64,000 nucleotides of DNA from Parvibaculum sp. (GCA_002695905.1 NZQM01000119.1:1-64000), one strand, 5' to 3'; numbered from the stretch's first letter, positions 1 to 9,486 are shown. Translations and numbers: made by a program. Notes: generated from the sequence alone by a model not told the origin.

Positions 1-710
1 GGTTCCAGAACGTCCCAGCCACCATCGACGCCACCAAGAACCGCTGATGCGGGCACAGTTACATCTTTCAGCGTGACGTTCGCCGCATTGCGGCTGTCTG
101 CCATGATGGTCCGAGTGATCTCCAGGCCGTCTGTTCCGCTGGTATTGACAAAGAACAGCGTCAGGCCATTTGCATCGTTCACTTCGCCTGATGTGCGGGC
201 GACAACAATCAGCGTGTCGGCCACATGTCCATCAATCACAAAGGTTTTTGACCCGGATAGTTTGAAACTGTCACCGTCTGCCGTGGCTGTTGTGGCTATC
301 TGCGTCGGATTGTGGTGTGGGCCTTCCTCAACCGCCAACGCCAAGATGGTCTCTCCGGCCGCGATAGCAGGTAGAAAATCCTGGCGCTGGGTTTGCGAGC
401 CGCCCAGCTGAATAGCCGTTGTGCCCAAGAGGACAGTAGAAAGTAGCGGCGTTGACGCAATGGTTCTTCCGGCTTGTTCCAGAATGACGCCAAGGCCAAC
501 CGGGCCGAATTCCGTACCGCCATAGCTCTCCGGCACGAGCACGCCGGCAAAGCCCAGGTCTGCCATTTCTTTCCATGTGCTGCGATCAAATCCGTCAGCG
601 TTTTTCTCATCCCGCAATTTGCGCAAGTTCGCAACCGGCAGCTTTTCTTGAAAAAACTGCGATGCTGTTTCTTTGAGGAGTGTTTGCTCCTCGGTCAGTA
701 CCAACCCCAT
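1..710 (-). CDS. acyl-CoA dehydrogenase family protein, 3' end truncated by window edge
   Basis: Reverse-strand open frame from ATG at 710 reads MGLVLTEEQTLLKETASQFFQEKLPVANLRKL...ADLGFAGVLVPESYGGTEFGPVGLGVILEQAGRT..., typical of the acyl-CoA dehydrogenase N-terminal/middle domain; no stop before base 1. Confidence 0.88.
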   Translation of the reverse strand, partial: MGLVLTEEQTLLKETASQFFQEKLPVANLRKLRDEKNADGFDRSTWKEMADLGFAGVLVPESYGGTEFGPVGLGVILEQAGRTIASTPLLSTVLLGTTAIQLGGSQTQRQDFLPAIAAGETILALAVEEGPHHNPTQIATTATADGDSFKLSGSKTFVIDGHVADTLIVVARTSGEVNDANGLTLFFVNTSGTDGLEITRTIMADSRNAANVTLKDVTVPASAVLGGVDGGWDVLE

Positions 711-766
711 GGGTATCCCTGTCTTTTATTTAGTCGTTTCTATTCTTAAGAGGTGATCGTCGCGTG

Positions 767-1951
767 TTAGCTGGGCAGGCCGAGAACACGCTTGGAAATC
801 ACGTTGAGTTGAACTTCGGTTGTGCCACCTTCGATGGAGTTCCCTTTCGAGCGCAGCCAACTGCGTGGCGCCGACAGTTCTTCATCTGAGAAGCTGTCGC
901 CTTCCCACCCAAGGCCCTGCGTACCCATTAGTTCAATGATGAGTTCGTTGCGGCGCTTGTTTAGTTCCGTTCCGTAATATTTGAAGATAGACGATGCCGC
1001 GCCGGTTCCTTGACCGGCTTTTGCTTCTTCTGTTGTGCGCTGAAGTGTCAGGCCAAAAGCATGGGCGTCCATTTTTTGGCGTGCAACAGAATCTCGAACA
1101 GTGGCATCGGAGATTTTGCCGTCTGCCTGGCCAACATAGTCTTTTGCCAGGTCTGCGAGGCCAGTGCCACCTCCACCGCTGCCCATCCCCATGCCGGAGA
1201 TCATTTCGCGCTCATGCTGGAGCAGGCGTTTGGCGATGGTCCACCCTTTGTTGAGTTCGCCAACAAGGTTGCCTTTTGGCGCGGTCGCATTGGTGAAGAA
1301 GGTTTCACAGAAGGGGGAGGCCCCTGAAATCATGGTGATGGGGCGTGCTTCAACACCGTCCTGTTCCATGTCGATCAGCAGGAAGCTGATGCCATCATGC
1401 TTGACGCTTGTGTCGGTGCGCACGAGAGCAAAGATCCAGTCGGCTTTGTCCGCGTAAGACGTCCAGATTTTCTGACCGTTGACGAGATAGTGGTCGCCTT
1501 TGTCTTCACACTTGGTCTGAAGGCCTGCAAGGTCAGAGCCTGCGCCTGGTTCAGAATATCCCTGGCACCAGCGGATTTCGCCACGCACGATTTTCGGCAA
1601 GTGCTCTTTCTTCTGTTCTTCGTTGGCAAATTCCAAGAGTGCAGGGCCAAGCATCCAGATGCCGAAGCTCATCAAGGCAGGGCGGGCTTTGATGCGCCGC
1701 AATTCCTGCTGCAGGATCTTGTTTTCATCTTTGGAAAGACCACCACCGCCATACTCAGATGGCCATTGCGGAGCAGTCCAGCCGCGGCTCGCCATGGCGT
1801 CAAGCCATTGCTTTGACTCGGGGTTCTTCCACACAGCGCGTTTGCCGCCCCAAGGGCTTTCATCTTCGGGCATGGGGGTGCGCATTGAAGCGGGGCAGTT
1901 TTCTTCCAGCCAGGCGCGGGTATCGGCCCGGAATTGCTCTAGAGCGTCCAT
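767..1951 (-). CDS. acyl-CoA dehydrogenase family protein
   Basis: 394 aa; WCQGYSEPGAGSDLAGLQTKCEDKGDHYLVNGQKIWTSYADKADW and C-terminal GNSIEGGTTEVQLNVISKRVLGLP are characteristic of the family. Confidence 0.95.
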   Translation of the reverse strand: MDALEQFRADTRAWLEENCPASMRTPMPEDESPWGGKRAVWKNPESKQWLDAMASRGWTAPQWPSEYGGGGLSKDENKILQQELRRIKARPALMSFGIWMLGPALLEFANEEQKKEHLPKIVRGEIRWCQGYSEPGAGSDLAGLQTKCEDKGDHYLVNGQKIWTSYADKADWIFALVRTDTSVKHDGISFLLIDMEQDGVEARPITMISGASPFCETFFTNATAPKGNLVGELNKGWTIAKRLLQHEREMISGMGMGSGGGGTGLADLAKDYVGQADGKISDATVRDSVARQKMDAHAFGLTLQRTTEEAKAGQGTGAASSIFKYYGTELNKRRNELIIELMGTQGLGWEGDSFSDEELSAPRSWLRSKGNSIEGGTTEVQLNVISKRVLGLPS

Positions 1952-2091
1952 AAGGGTCTCTTCCTGATTTTTCGTCAGTTACGTTGCAAGAAGAATAGCG
2001 CTGATGGGCCTCTAGGCAAGCGGACATTGGGTTTAGGTGGTTGTATTTTGCGCGATTTCCGCAAGGGCGTTGGTTGTCAAGCGAAGGAATT

Positions 2092-3078
2092 TCAAAACGG
2101 CCGACGAGCTCCGGGCCACCAGCTTCCGGTCTTGGTGAGGAAGGGCGAATAATCTCCAAACTTAAACCGCAATGGCAGCGTGTTTTGGGTGATGATGATC
2201 TTGGTTGGGGTGATCTTTGTGAGGCGTTTGGCTCCCTCAAATCGATCAAGATCAGGACCATCCCAGATGGTCTCTGCTTTTCCGGTCATGTAGACGAGCC
2301 CGTTCTTTTCAAAATCGATGAAGAGGAGGCCTGCCTGGGGGTTCATTTCAATATTGCCGAGGGTGTTGAAGTGATTGTTGCCGACAAAGTCTGGGAAGAG
2401 GATGGAATTTTTGTCCGCAATTCTCACAAAACCCGGCTTGCCGCCTCTATGGGATATATCTGCGCCCATGGCTGCTGATCCGCTGCCGTCTGAATAAGCC
2501 GTGGCGATGAAGAATGTGTCGGCCGCGGTGATTGTGCGGACCACGTCGGCGTTCGACAAGGAGGCATCCCGCACGATGGGCGTCGACGCGCTTTCTGATG
2601 GGTCAAAGTAGGTGACGTCGCGCGTCTGGATGAATTTGGGGCAGTTGCCGAAGGACTGATCCACAACGACATCAAATTTTCCTGCGTGCACCTGGGACGC
2701 TTTGCCATTGAAGCGGTTGCGGCGTCTGGTGGCTGGGTCGATCCCCAAGGCACCTAGGTGTGTTCCATCCTGCAATGTCTGGTTCAGAGGGTCGCCCGGT
2801 AGAGCACTTGTGTTTAGTTGGATGTGGTCTGCATGAGGGCTTTGAATGAAGCCCTTCGGGCCTGCGACCAAGGACGCCCAGGGTCGGCCTTCCGTATCGA
2901 CGGAGCCCAGCAGGAGGAAGGGCAGGTTTTGGTAGAACTCGCGATGTTGATCGGGTAGATGATCGCGGATGACGCGTAGGCCCTGTATCTCCGTTCTTTC
3001 ACGGACACCGACCCGTTCCTGAATGCGCAGTTCGCCTTCGTGAAATGGCGGCCTATCTGATGTCCAACCTTGGGCCAT
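2092..3078 (-). CDS. pyridoxamine 5'-phosphate oxidase-like (flavin-nucleotide-binding) family protein
   Basis: ORF 2092..3153; likely start MAQGWTSDRPPFHEGE at 3078. FLLLGSVDTEGRPWASLVAGPKGF and GNNHFNTLGNIEMNPQAGLLFIDFE resemble split-barrel FMN-binding proteins. Confidence 0.8.
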   Translation of the reverse strand: MAQGWTSDRPPFHEGELRIQERVGVRERTEIQGLRVIRDHLPDQHREFYQNLPFLLLGSVDTEGRPWASLVAGPKGFIQSPHADHIQLNTSALPGDPLNQTLQDGTHLGALGIDPATRRRNRFNGKASQVHAGKFDVVVDQSFGNCPKFIQTRDVTYFDPSESASTPIVRDASLSNADVVRTITAADTFFIATAYSDGSGSAAMGADISHRGGKPGFVRIADKNSILFPDFVGNNHFNTLGNIEMNPQAGLLFIDFEKNGLVYMTGKAETIWDGPDLDRFEGAKRLTKITPTKIIITQNTLPLRFKFGDYSPFLTKTGSWWPGARRPF

Positions 3079-3101
3079 CCGACTTCCTCCTGCTGATTTG
3101 C

Positions 3102-3539
3102 TCAAGCTGTGGGCGCAATGAACTCGACACGGACACCGCCTGGGATGGCGCACATGAGATGATGAATGTCGCCGCCGCCCAATGATTCAGGTGAGAATTC
3201 AATTTCACACCCTGGAGCTGCTTTGATCCTGTCATGAAGGGTTGCAAGGGCGGCCCTGTCAGCCACTTTCAGTGCGAGATGATGGAGGCCGATCACGTTT
3301 TTCCGATCAAACGCGGTGGCAGTGGCCGGATCGTTCGCCTGCCAAAGAGTGATCATGGTTGTGCCGTCAGACAGGAAAGCTGCCGGGTAATCTGGAACTT
3401 CGGCAACCTGTGAGTAGCTAAGCGTGTCCAGAAAGAATGCTTTCGTGTCGGCGAGGCTGGGGACTGTGAGGCCGATATGGTGGGCGCCCTCTGTCAGAGG
3501 TTGGGGGATGGTGTTTTGGGGGTCTGTCGCTTGGGTCAT
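3102..3539 (-). CDS. VOC family (glyoxalase/dioxygenase superfamily) protein
   Basis: AHHIGLTVPSLADTKAFFLDTL...VIGLHHLALKVADRAAL...GVRVEFIAPT, VOC fold pattern. Confidence 0.88.
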   Translation of the reverse strand: MTQATDPQNTIPQPLTEGAHHIGLTVPSLADTKAFFLDTLSYSQVAEVPDYPAAFLSDGTTMITLWQANDPATATAFDRKNVIGLHHLALKVADRAALATLHDRIKAAPGCEIEFSPESLGGGDIHHLMCAIPGGVRVEFIAPTA

Positions 3540-3656
3540 GAATTCCTCCATTGAATGCTTGAATGGCTGGGGTCTATGGTGGAAATATGGGTCTTTTCTT
3601 CATATAAATGAATATGCTAGTTTTAAATTTCATTATTTTGAATAATGGAATAATAG

Positions 3657-4559
3657 ATGGACCGGTTTCGGGCGATGGCTGCTTTCGTCGCCGTCGCAGA
3701 TGAGGAAGGGTTTGCTGCCGCTGGGCGTGCGCTTCGGCTTTCCGCGCCGTCTGTGACGCGTCTGGTTTCAGAGCTGGAGGAAACCCTCGGGGCCAGGCTG
3801 TTTCATCGGACTACGCGGTCTGTGCGCCTTACGGATGCTGGGGGCCGGTATCTGGAAGATTGTCGGCGTATTCTGACTGATCTTGAGGAAGCTGACGCCC
3901 ATGCTGGTGGTCGGCACGGGCAGCCGGAAGGGTGGGTGTCTGTCACCGGGTCAGCGCTGTTTGGACGTCTGGCGCTTACGCCTATTTTGTTTCGCCTGAT
4001 GGATCGCTATCCGGCGCTGTCGGTCTCCACGCTTTTCGTCGACCGGTTGGTTCATATGATGGATGAGGGCATTGATGTGGCCGTCCGGATTGCAGATCTG
4101 CCGGATTCAACGCTGGTCGCTTCCCGGGTTGGATCCGTGCGCCGGGTTCTCTGTGCCGCACCGTCCTATCTGGAAGAACAGGGGACCCTTGCGAGTGTTG
4201 CCGATCTCGATCAGCACCAGCTTATCGATTTTTCGCAGAGCGGATCTGGCAGTCAGTGGGGGCTGGTGTCCGACGGCAAAACAGTCACGCATAGACCGGA
4301 TACGCGTTTGCGAGTGAACACAGCTGACGCTGCGATCGCTGCCGCGGTCGCGGGGCGTGGCGTGACCTGCGTTCTGTCCTATCAGGTCGCGGCTGAAGTG
4401 GCTGAGGGCACATTGCAGATTGTTTTGCCTGAGGCGGAAGGAGCGCCGCTTCCTGTGCATGTGGTCCACAAGGAAGCGGGACAAACGTCGGCCCGGGTGC
4501 GGGCCGTGGTCGATCATCTGGTGGAGGAATTGCGGGTGTCTTCCTGGCTTGAGCACTGA
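3657..4559 (+). CDS. LysR family transcriptional regulator
   Basis: N-terminal MDRFRAMAAFVAVADEEGFAAAGRALRLSAPSVTRLVSELEETLGARLFHRTTRSVRLTDAG is a canonical LysR HTH. Confidence 0.96.
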   Translation: MDRFRAMAAFVAVADEEGFAAAGRALRLSAPSVTRLVSELEETLGARLFHRTTRSVRLTDAGGRYLEDCRRILTDLEEADAHAGGRHGQPEGWVSVTGSALFGRLALTPILFRLMDRYPALSVSTLFVDRLVHMMDEGIDVAVRIADLPDSTLVASRVGSVRRVLCAAPSYLEEQGTLASVADLDQHQLIDFSQSGSGSQWGLVSDGKTVTHRPDTRLRVNTADAAIAAAVAGRGVTCVLSYQVAAEVAEGTLQIVLPEAEGAPLPVHVVHKEAGQTSARVRAVVDHLVEELRVSSWLEH

Positions 4560-4569
4560 AAAGAAAAAG

Positions 4570-4598
4570 GGCGGCCCAGATGTTTATCCCAGGCCGCC
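4570..4598. terminator. bidirectional terminator-like hairpin between convergent genes
   Basis: GGCGGCC (4570-4576) pairs with GGCCGCC (4592-4598) between the LysR stop and the acyl-CoA synthetase stop. Confidence 0.6.
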
Positions 4599-4624
4599 AT
4601 ATCTTTGTTCTTTGTGCCGCAGTG

Positions 4625-6241
4625 TTATGCGGGAATGCCCAGCTCGTTCAGCGCGAACCTGGTGACGCTTTTGTAATCCGCCTTGCCGTTTGAGGCGCGG
4701 AATGGGATTGCATCGCCCACCAAAATGCGCTTTGGCGTTTTATATCCGGCGAGGGAGCTGCGTACATGCTGCCGGAGGTCTTCTTCATTGAAGTCGCCTT
4801 CGCCGCTCAGCTTCACGATCCCAGTGACGGACTGTCCCCACTTCTCGTCGGGGACGCCGACAACAAGCGCGTCGTCAATGGCAGGGTGGGTTTTCAAAAC
4901 TTCTTCGATTTCTTCCGGATAGACCTTTTCGCCTGCGGTGTTGATGCAGACAGAACCACGGCCCAGCAGAGTGAGGGTGCCATCTTCTTCTACTGTGCAC
5001 CAGTCACCAGGGATTGAATAGCGAACGCCGTCGATCGTTTTGAAGGTCTTGGCCGTCTTCTCCTCGTCTTTGTAGTAGCCGACCGGAATAGGGCCTGTCA
5101 GGGCGATAACGCCCGGCTTGCCGGAGCCTGGTTCGATGAGATTGTCCTGTTCGTCAAAGACCTTACACCGATCACCAATCTGGAATTTTGCCGTGCTGAT
5201 AACACCGTCGGCAGTTGTAAGGGAGGACCCAAAGCCCAACCCTTCTGATGATCCAAAGCTGTCGGTCATGATGGCCGTCGGCATATGTTTCAGAAGGCCT
5301 TGTTTCACTTCCATAGACCACATCACGCCAGAAGAGATGAGTGTTTCCATGCTGGAGAGATCATACTTGCCGGGGTTTTCATCAAGTGTCTTCAGAAGCG
5401 GTTTGGCAAACGCATCTCCAACAATAGCGGCGCTTGCTACCTTATGCTTGTCGATTGCGTTGAGCATTTCTTCTGGATTGAAAGACGGATGACTGAGTGT
5501 GACGACGCAGCCGCCGTTCATCTGATTGCCGAGGGCGGTGAGCAATCCAGTGCCGTGCATGAGCGGGCAGGCGGGGATCATCTTGCCTGCAGGTCCGACC
5601 TCATTGATCGCCGCCTGTAATTCTTCAAGTGACTCAGGAACTGGGCCAAGCCGGCGAAGCGCATTCAGCTGTGCTTCGCGCATATCGTCATGACGCCACA
5701 TGACCCCTTTGGGCATGCCGGTTGTGCCGCCGGTATAGATAAAGAGCTGGTCATCAGGTGAGCGCTTAATGTCGAGCTGCGATCCGTCGCCGTTGGTGGC
5801 GAGGGTTTCAAAATCTTCCGCGAATGCGGCGGTCGTGCCATCTTCTGTCACCTCGATAAAGGTTGCGACTTTTGTCAGCCGATCTTTCAACTCTTCGATG
5901 ATGTGACGAAACTCCGATCCATAGACAACGGTCTGCGCATCGGAATTGTCAAAGATGTAGAAGACTTCATCGGCTGTGTAGCGATAGTTGACGTTCACAT
6001 GGATCATGCGCGCTTTAAAGCTGGTGGCGAGGGTCTCCATATATTCAGGCCGGTTGCGCATATAGAAGGCAAGCTTATCGTCGGGCTTTGCGCCGCGTTC
6101 AATAAGTCCACGTGCGATATTGTTGGTGCGCTTGGTTGTTTCGCCCCAGGTGATCATGCGATCGCCATGGATCATTGCCGGTGCGTCTGCTGGCAGCATG
6201 GGCGCAATGGTGTCGAGTATATCGCCGTAGTTCCAGGCCAT
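4625..6241 (-). CDS. acyl-CoA synthetase (AMP-dependent synthetase/ligase)
   Basis: FIYTGGTTGMPKGVMWRHDD, GRGSVCINTAGEKVYPEEIEEVL and C-terminal K motif; likely start MAWNYGDILD at 6241. Confidence 0.94.
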   Translation of the reverse strand: MAWNYGDILDTIAPMLPADAPAMIHGDRMITWGETTKRTNNIARGLIERGAKPDDKLAFYMRNRPEYMETLATSFKARMIHVNVNYRYTADEVFYIFDNSDAQTVVYGSEFRHIIEELKDRLTKVATFIEVTEDGTTAAFAEDFETLATNGDGSQLDIKRSPDDQLFIYTGGTTGMPKGVMWRHDDMREAQLNALRRLGPVPESLEELQAAINEVGPAGKMIPACPLMHGTGLLTALGNQMNGGCVVTLSHPSFNPEEMLNAIDKHKVASAAIVGDAFAKPLLKTLDENPGKYDLSSMETLISSGVMWSMEVKQGLLKHMPTAIMTDSFGSSEGLGFGSSLTTADGVISTAKFQIGDRCKVFDEQDNLIEPGSGKPGVIALTGPIPVGYYKDEEKTAKTFKTIDGVRYSIPGDWCTVEEDGTLTLLGRGSVCINTAGEKVYPEEIEEVLKTHPAIDDALVVGVPDEKWGQSVTGIVKLSGEGDFNEEDLRQHVRSSLAGYKTPKRILVGDAIPFRASNGKADYKSVTRFALNELGIPA

Positions 6242-6333
6242 ATGGTTCTCCCCGTTTTTATGTGTGCGGGCATTGTTCGCCCTTTGGGGCAAATATACCG
6301 CGCCGTGCGGGGAGGTCACGCGAAACCGTCAGG

Positions 6334-6570
6334 TTATGCAGGCGCGGCATGTTGCCGTCGCTTCAGGGCGGTAATAAGACGGATGAGAAAGGCACCGAAG
6401 ACCAAGGCGGACCCGACGACAGCCACGACACCTAAATCTTCAATTGTGTCGCCTGCCTCGCCATCTGACAGGCGTCCCATATGGGTGATCAGCAAGATGA
6501 ATTTGAGATAGTGCAGCCCAACGGAGCGCAGTCTCCGCCAATCGTCACCACTCAGAGCAGATTCAAACAA
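6334..6570 (-). pseudogene. probable 3' remnant of a ferric-reductase-like transmembrane protein
   Basis: 78 aa, TTG start only; DDWRRLRSVGLHYLKFILLITHMGRL followed by a TM helix resembles the C-terminus of ferric-reductase-like membrane proteins with the N-terminal part missing. Similarity judged by eye. Confidence 0.4.
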
Positions 6571-6611
6571 TCTATATGAATTGGATCGTGTATAGTCGCA
6601 AGGAGATCTTC

Positions 6612-6624
6612 ATACAATCTGTAT
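6612..6624. promoter_or_regulatory. palindrome ATACA-ATC-TGTAT just upstream of the TetR reading frame
   Basis: Perfect 5+5 bp inverted repeat with 3-nt spacer, 5 bp before the ATG at 6629; a related sequence ACAATCTATAT lies at about 6567-6577. Confidence 0.35.
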
Positions 6625-6628
6625 TTTT

Positions 6629-7224
6629 ATGAACGCCCCCGCAAAGAAACCCTCGCGCAATCACACCAAACTGTTGAAGGCGGCCCGTGCTCTGTTTGTG
6701 TCCCAAGGATATGCAGAGACGGGCACTGAGGAAATTGTCGCGCGGGCTGGCGTGACACGGGGTGCGCTCTACCACCAATTTTCAGACAAGAAGGATCTTT
6801 TCCGTGCGCTCTTTCTCGACATGCTGAATGACGTCGCCATGGAGCTGTTTGAGACGACTGTGGACGAGATTACACATGACTGAGAGGACCTGGTTGTTGG
6901 CACGCGCGTTCTTCTTGATTTTTACAGCCGGGAAGACATCAAACAGGTGATCTTGCTGGACGGGCCCGCTGTGCTGGGATGGGAAGAGTGGCGCGATCTC
7001 CAAAAACCACTCAACAAAGCGCTGGTGACCCATTCTCTCGAACACCTTGTGGACGAGGGCATATTGCCCAAGCAGCCCTTGGAACCACTCGCCGATCTTA
7101 TTGGTGGCTCGTTGATGCAGGCGGGGCTCGCGATTGCGAATGCGGAAGACCCGGAAGTCGCGCGAAAGATATATGCAAAAGCCTGGAGGCTCTGCTCGCG
7201 CCGATTGCGACACCCAAAAAGTAA
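6629..7224 (+). pseudogene. TetR/AcrR family regulator, disrupted by an in-frame TGA and a 1-nt frameshift
   Basis: 6629..6883 encodes a TetR HTH (ARALFVSQGYAETGTEEIVARAGVTRGALYHQFSDKKDLFRALF) ending ...DEITHD-TGA; the same frame continues EDLVVGTRVLLDFYSREDIKQVILLDGPAVLGWEEW...; the natural C-terminus (LEALLAPIATPKK-stop) is in another frame from about 7180. Confidence 0.85.
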
Positions 7225-7229
7225 CGTGT

Positions 7230-8138
7230 TCAACAGTCGGCTTGCTCGCCCGAACTGCAAACTGATGTGCTGTCCGCCAGTTGGATAGGGGCTCCGTCAA
7301 CGGTTAGGCGCTTGATCGCAGCCAGAAAGTCATTGTCCACGCGGATCGCCGTGTTCGGATTGAACCGGTCATCGAACGGAAAACCGGTCTGGTGGACAAC
7401 CGGATTAAACCGCGTCGAGTTGACCGCGATTGTAAAGACATCGGTTGGTGTCCGAAGAAGGAGGGGGCCTCCTGACCAACCAGAAATCATGTCGCAGTCG
7501 TGGTTGAAGACGCGAGCGTCTCCAAAATTGTGACTGCCGCTCCTCTTGTGCCTGGGGCCACAGTTTTCGGACATGAGCATGGGAAGGCGCTCGCCATTGT
7601 GGCCCGCAAGCTGGATAAAGGCGCCCGCCGTGCGGTGCTCTTCGATCGCACCTAAGTCAACTGACAAAGGCAGGGGAAGGGGCATGTCAGTTGAGACGCG
7701 GCCCTGTACAACAGCAACGGCCCAGTCATCATTCCATCCTTTGCCGGGGGTCGATGTGCCGGTCATGACATAGGTGATGGGCAATGCCCGCGTGGGATCT
7801 CCTTCGGGCAAAAAAGAACAGTCTTGCCAGCGATCTCCGTCTTTCGTGAAAAAGGCGTGAGCAACTGTGGTGATAACCTCATGGCGTCGTTGCGGGTTTG
7901 CATCTGGTGTTGTGATGAGACTGGCTGTTGGAATGCGTTTTGTATCGGCACAAGCGATGACACCGACAAACCCCATTTGGTCATCCGGCGTGATAAGGCG
8001 TCGATCATCTATTTCAAAGACGTTCGCGAATGAAGGGATTGCAAGAAGAAATAGCGCTGCGACCGCAGCTGACAGGCCAATGGCAAGGCGTTTGTGCCAT
8101 TGAAAAGCCCGTTCAATAAAAGCCTGTTCCACACGCAT
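7230..8138 (-). CDS. secreted/membrane-anchored trypsin-like serine peptidase
   Basis: N-terminal hydrophobic segment; possible triad: TTVAHAFF (His), NDDWAVAVV (Asp), SGWSGGPLLL (Ser). Confidence 0.7.
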   Translation of the reverse strand: MRVEQAFIERAFQWHKRLAIGLSAAVAALFLLAIPSFANVFEIDDRRLITPDDQMGFVGVIACADTKRIPTASLITTPDANPQRRHEVITTVAHAFFTKDGDRWQDCSFLPEGDPTRALPITYVMTGTSTPGKGWNDDWAVAVVQGRVSTDMPLPLPLSVDLGAIEEHRTAGAFIQLAGHNGERLPMLMSENCGPRHKRSGSHNFGDARVFNHDCDMISGWSGGPLLLRTPTDVFTIAVNSTRFNPVVHQTGFPFDDRFNPNTAIRVDNDFLAAIKRLTVDGAPIQLADSTSVCSSGEQADC

Positions 8139-8245
8139 GGAATGACCTAGCCCCACGGTGACGTTGGGGAAACTCTAACACGGGAATGGTAAATAAAAAG
8201 GGCGATACCTGTAGGCACCGCCCCAATTTACGAAATTGTGATCGT

Positions 8246-9379
8246 CTATTCAGCCGCGGTCATTTTGTCGAGCGACATGTATTTGTTGGTGTTGCCGTTC
8301 AGCTCGCGGAGATATTTGATGCCTTCTTCAGCAATGTCGTCGCCGATCATTCTGTCGCCCTCCTGGTGAAGCTCTTTCATATCGATGAAGGCTGCATAGT
8401 TTGCAGAGGTTCGGTCGGTAATCACACCAGCTTTCAGAAGTGTTTTGATAAGAACACGGAAGATATTTGTTGCCTCCATCATATCTTCGCGGACGGCGGT
8501 GTCTGTCATCGCTTCCATAAAGGCGCCTTGGACCCATTCCCAATCGAGCCCGACAGCTGCATAAATGTGCTTCTTCTGCTCCGGACTGCCCAGATTGTAG
8601 AGAAGTACCTGGAAGACTTCCCAGGCCCAGTCTTCGATCTGATTGCGTTCATGTTCGGAAAGTTTGGGGATGGTGCGGTCCGCCCAGATTTTCCCAAACT
8701 TGTGATGGAACGCCTCGTCAGTCATGGTGAGCTGCATCAGCTTGGTCATGACCGGGTCATTGGACTGTTTGTAGAATGTCGCGAAGGCGCCCATGGCTAG
8801 TCCCTCAACGAGCATTTGCATGCCGACGATCTTTTTCCAGACCAGAGGCGACAGAACGAGTTCGGTCAGAAGGTCCCCAAGAGCAGGGCCCACAGCGACC
8901 GGCTTGCCCCATCTGGCTTTGATGTAGTTGGAGAAGCCAGCGACGTGACGGGCTTCTTCGCGTGTCTGGTTTGCAGCATATTCCTGCGCACCAGGGTCTT
9001 TTAGGATATGGCAGAGGCTCGCTGACAGGGCCAACGCACCTTGCTCACCATGTAGAATGGATGAGAGCGACCATTGCACATCGAGGTTCACTAGTTTGAT
9101 GCGCTGTTTTTCATCGATCTTGTCATTGATGGCGGTTTGCAGGTCAGCAAGGCCGATCGGATCAACCAGATATTCGTTTTCCATGTCGAATGGCTGGCTG
9201 AAGTCTACAAACTTTGGGTCTTGTGGGTCCCAGAAATGATCGTGTGTCGCTGAGATGATTTTGTCGAAGGCTGTCGAGCGATTTCCGTATCGCTCTACTT
9301 CCATCATAGCTGGAAAATCATCCGGTGCGACGGCTTCGTAAGCACTATCAACTGTGATGTTTGTCTGTTCGGTAGGCAT
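8246..9379 (-). CDS. ferritin-like diiron domain protein
   Basis: 377 aa with two ExxH-type motifs: ...HGEQ...TREEARHVAGF and LVEGLAMGAF...TMTDEAFHHKFG, typical of ferritin-like/diiron oxygenase folds. Confidence 0.65.
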   Translation of the reverse strand: MPTEQTNITVDSAYEAVAPDDFPAMMEVERYGNRSTAFDKIISATHDHFWDPQDPKFVDFSQPFDMENEYLVDPIGLADLQTAINDKIDEKQRIKLVNLDVQWSLSSILHGEQGALALSASLCHILKDPGAQEYAANQTREEARHVAGFSNYIKARWGKPVAVGPALGDLLTELVLSPLVWKKIVGMQMLVEGLAMGAFATFYKQSNDPVMTKLMQLTMTDEAFHHKFGKIWADRTIPKLSEHERNQIEDWAWEVFQVLLYNLGSPEQKKHIYAAVGLDWEWVQGAFMEAMTDTAVREDMMEATNIFRVLIKTLLKAGVITDRTSANYAAFIDMKELHQEGDRMIGDDIAEEGIKYLRELNGNTNKYMSLDKMTAAE

Positions 9380-9486
9380 GGCTCTCCTCCAAGGCGATCT
9401 ACAAGACTGGTTTGGTTGATAGCCTAACCGGAAATCGTGATCGGAGGCAAAAAAATGACGGATCAGTCACCTTCTGCCGTAGTGAT

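Noticed and set aside
1010-1967. Several long plus-strand ORFs (e.g. 1010..1327, 1397..1816, 1623..1967)
   Set aside because: They are antisense shadows of the well-supported acyl-CoA dehydrogenase at 767..1951 and show no recognisable protein features.
6881-6883. In-frame TGA in the TetR gene as a selenocysteine or programmed read-through codon
   Set aside because: TetR regulators are not known selenoproteins, I saw no SECIS-like hairpin directly downstream, and a second frameshift near 7180 makes simple decay more likely.
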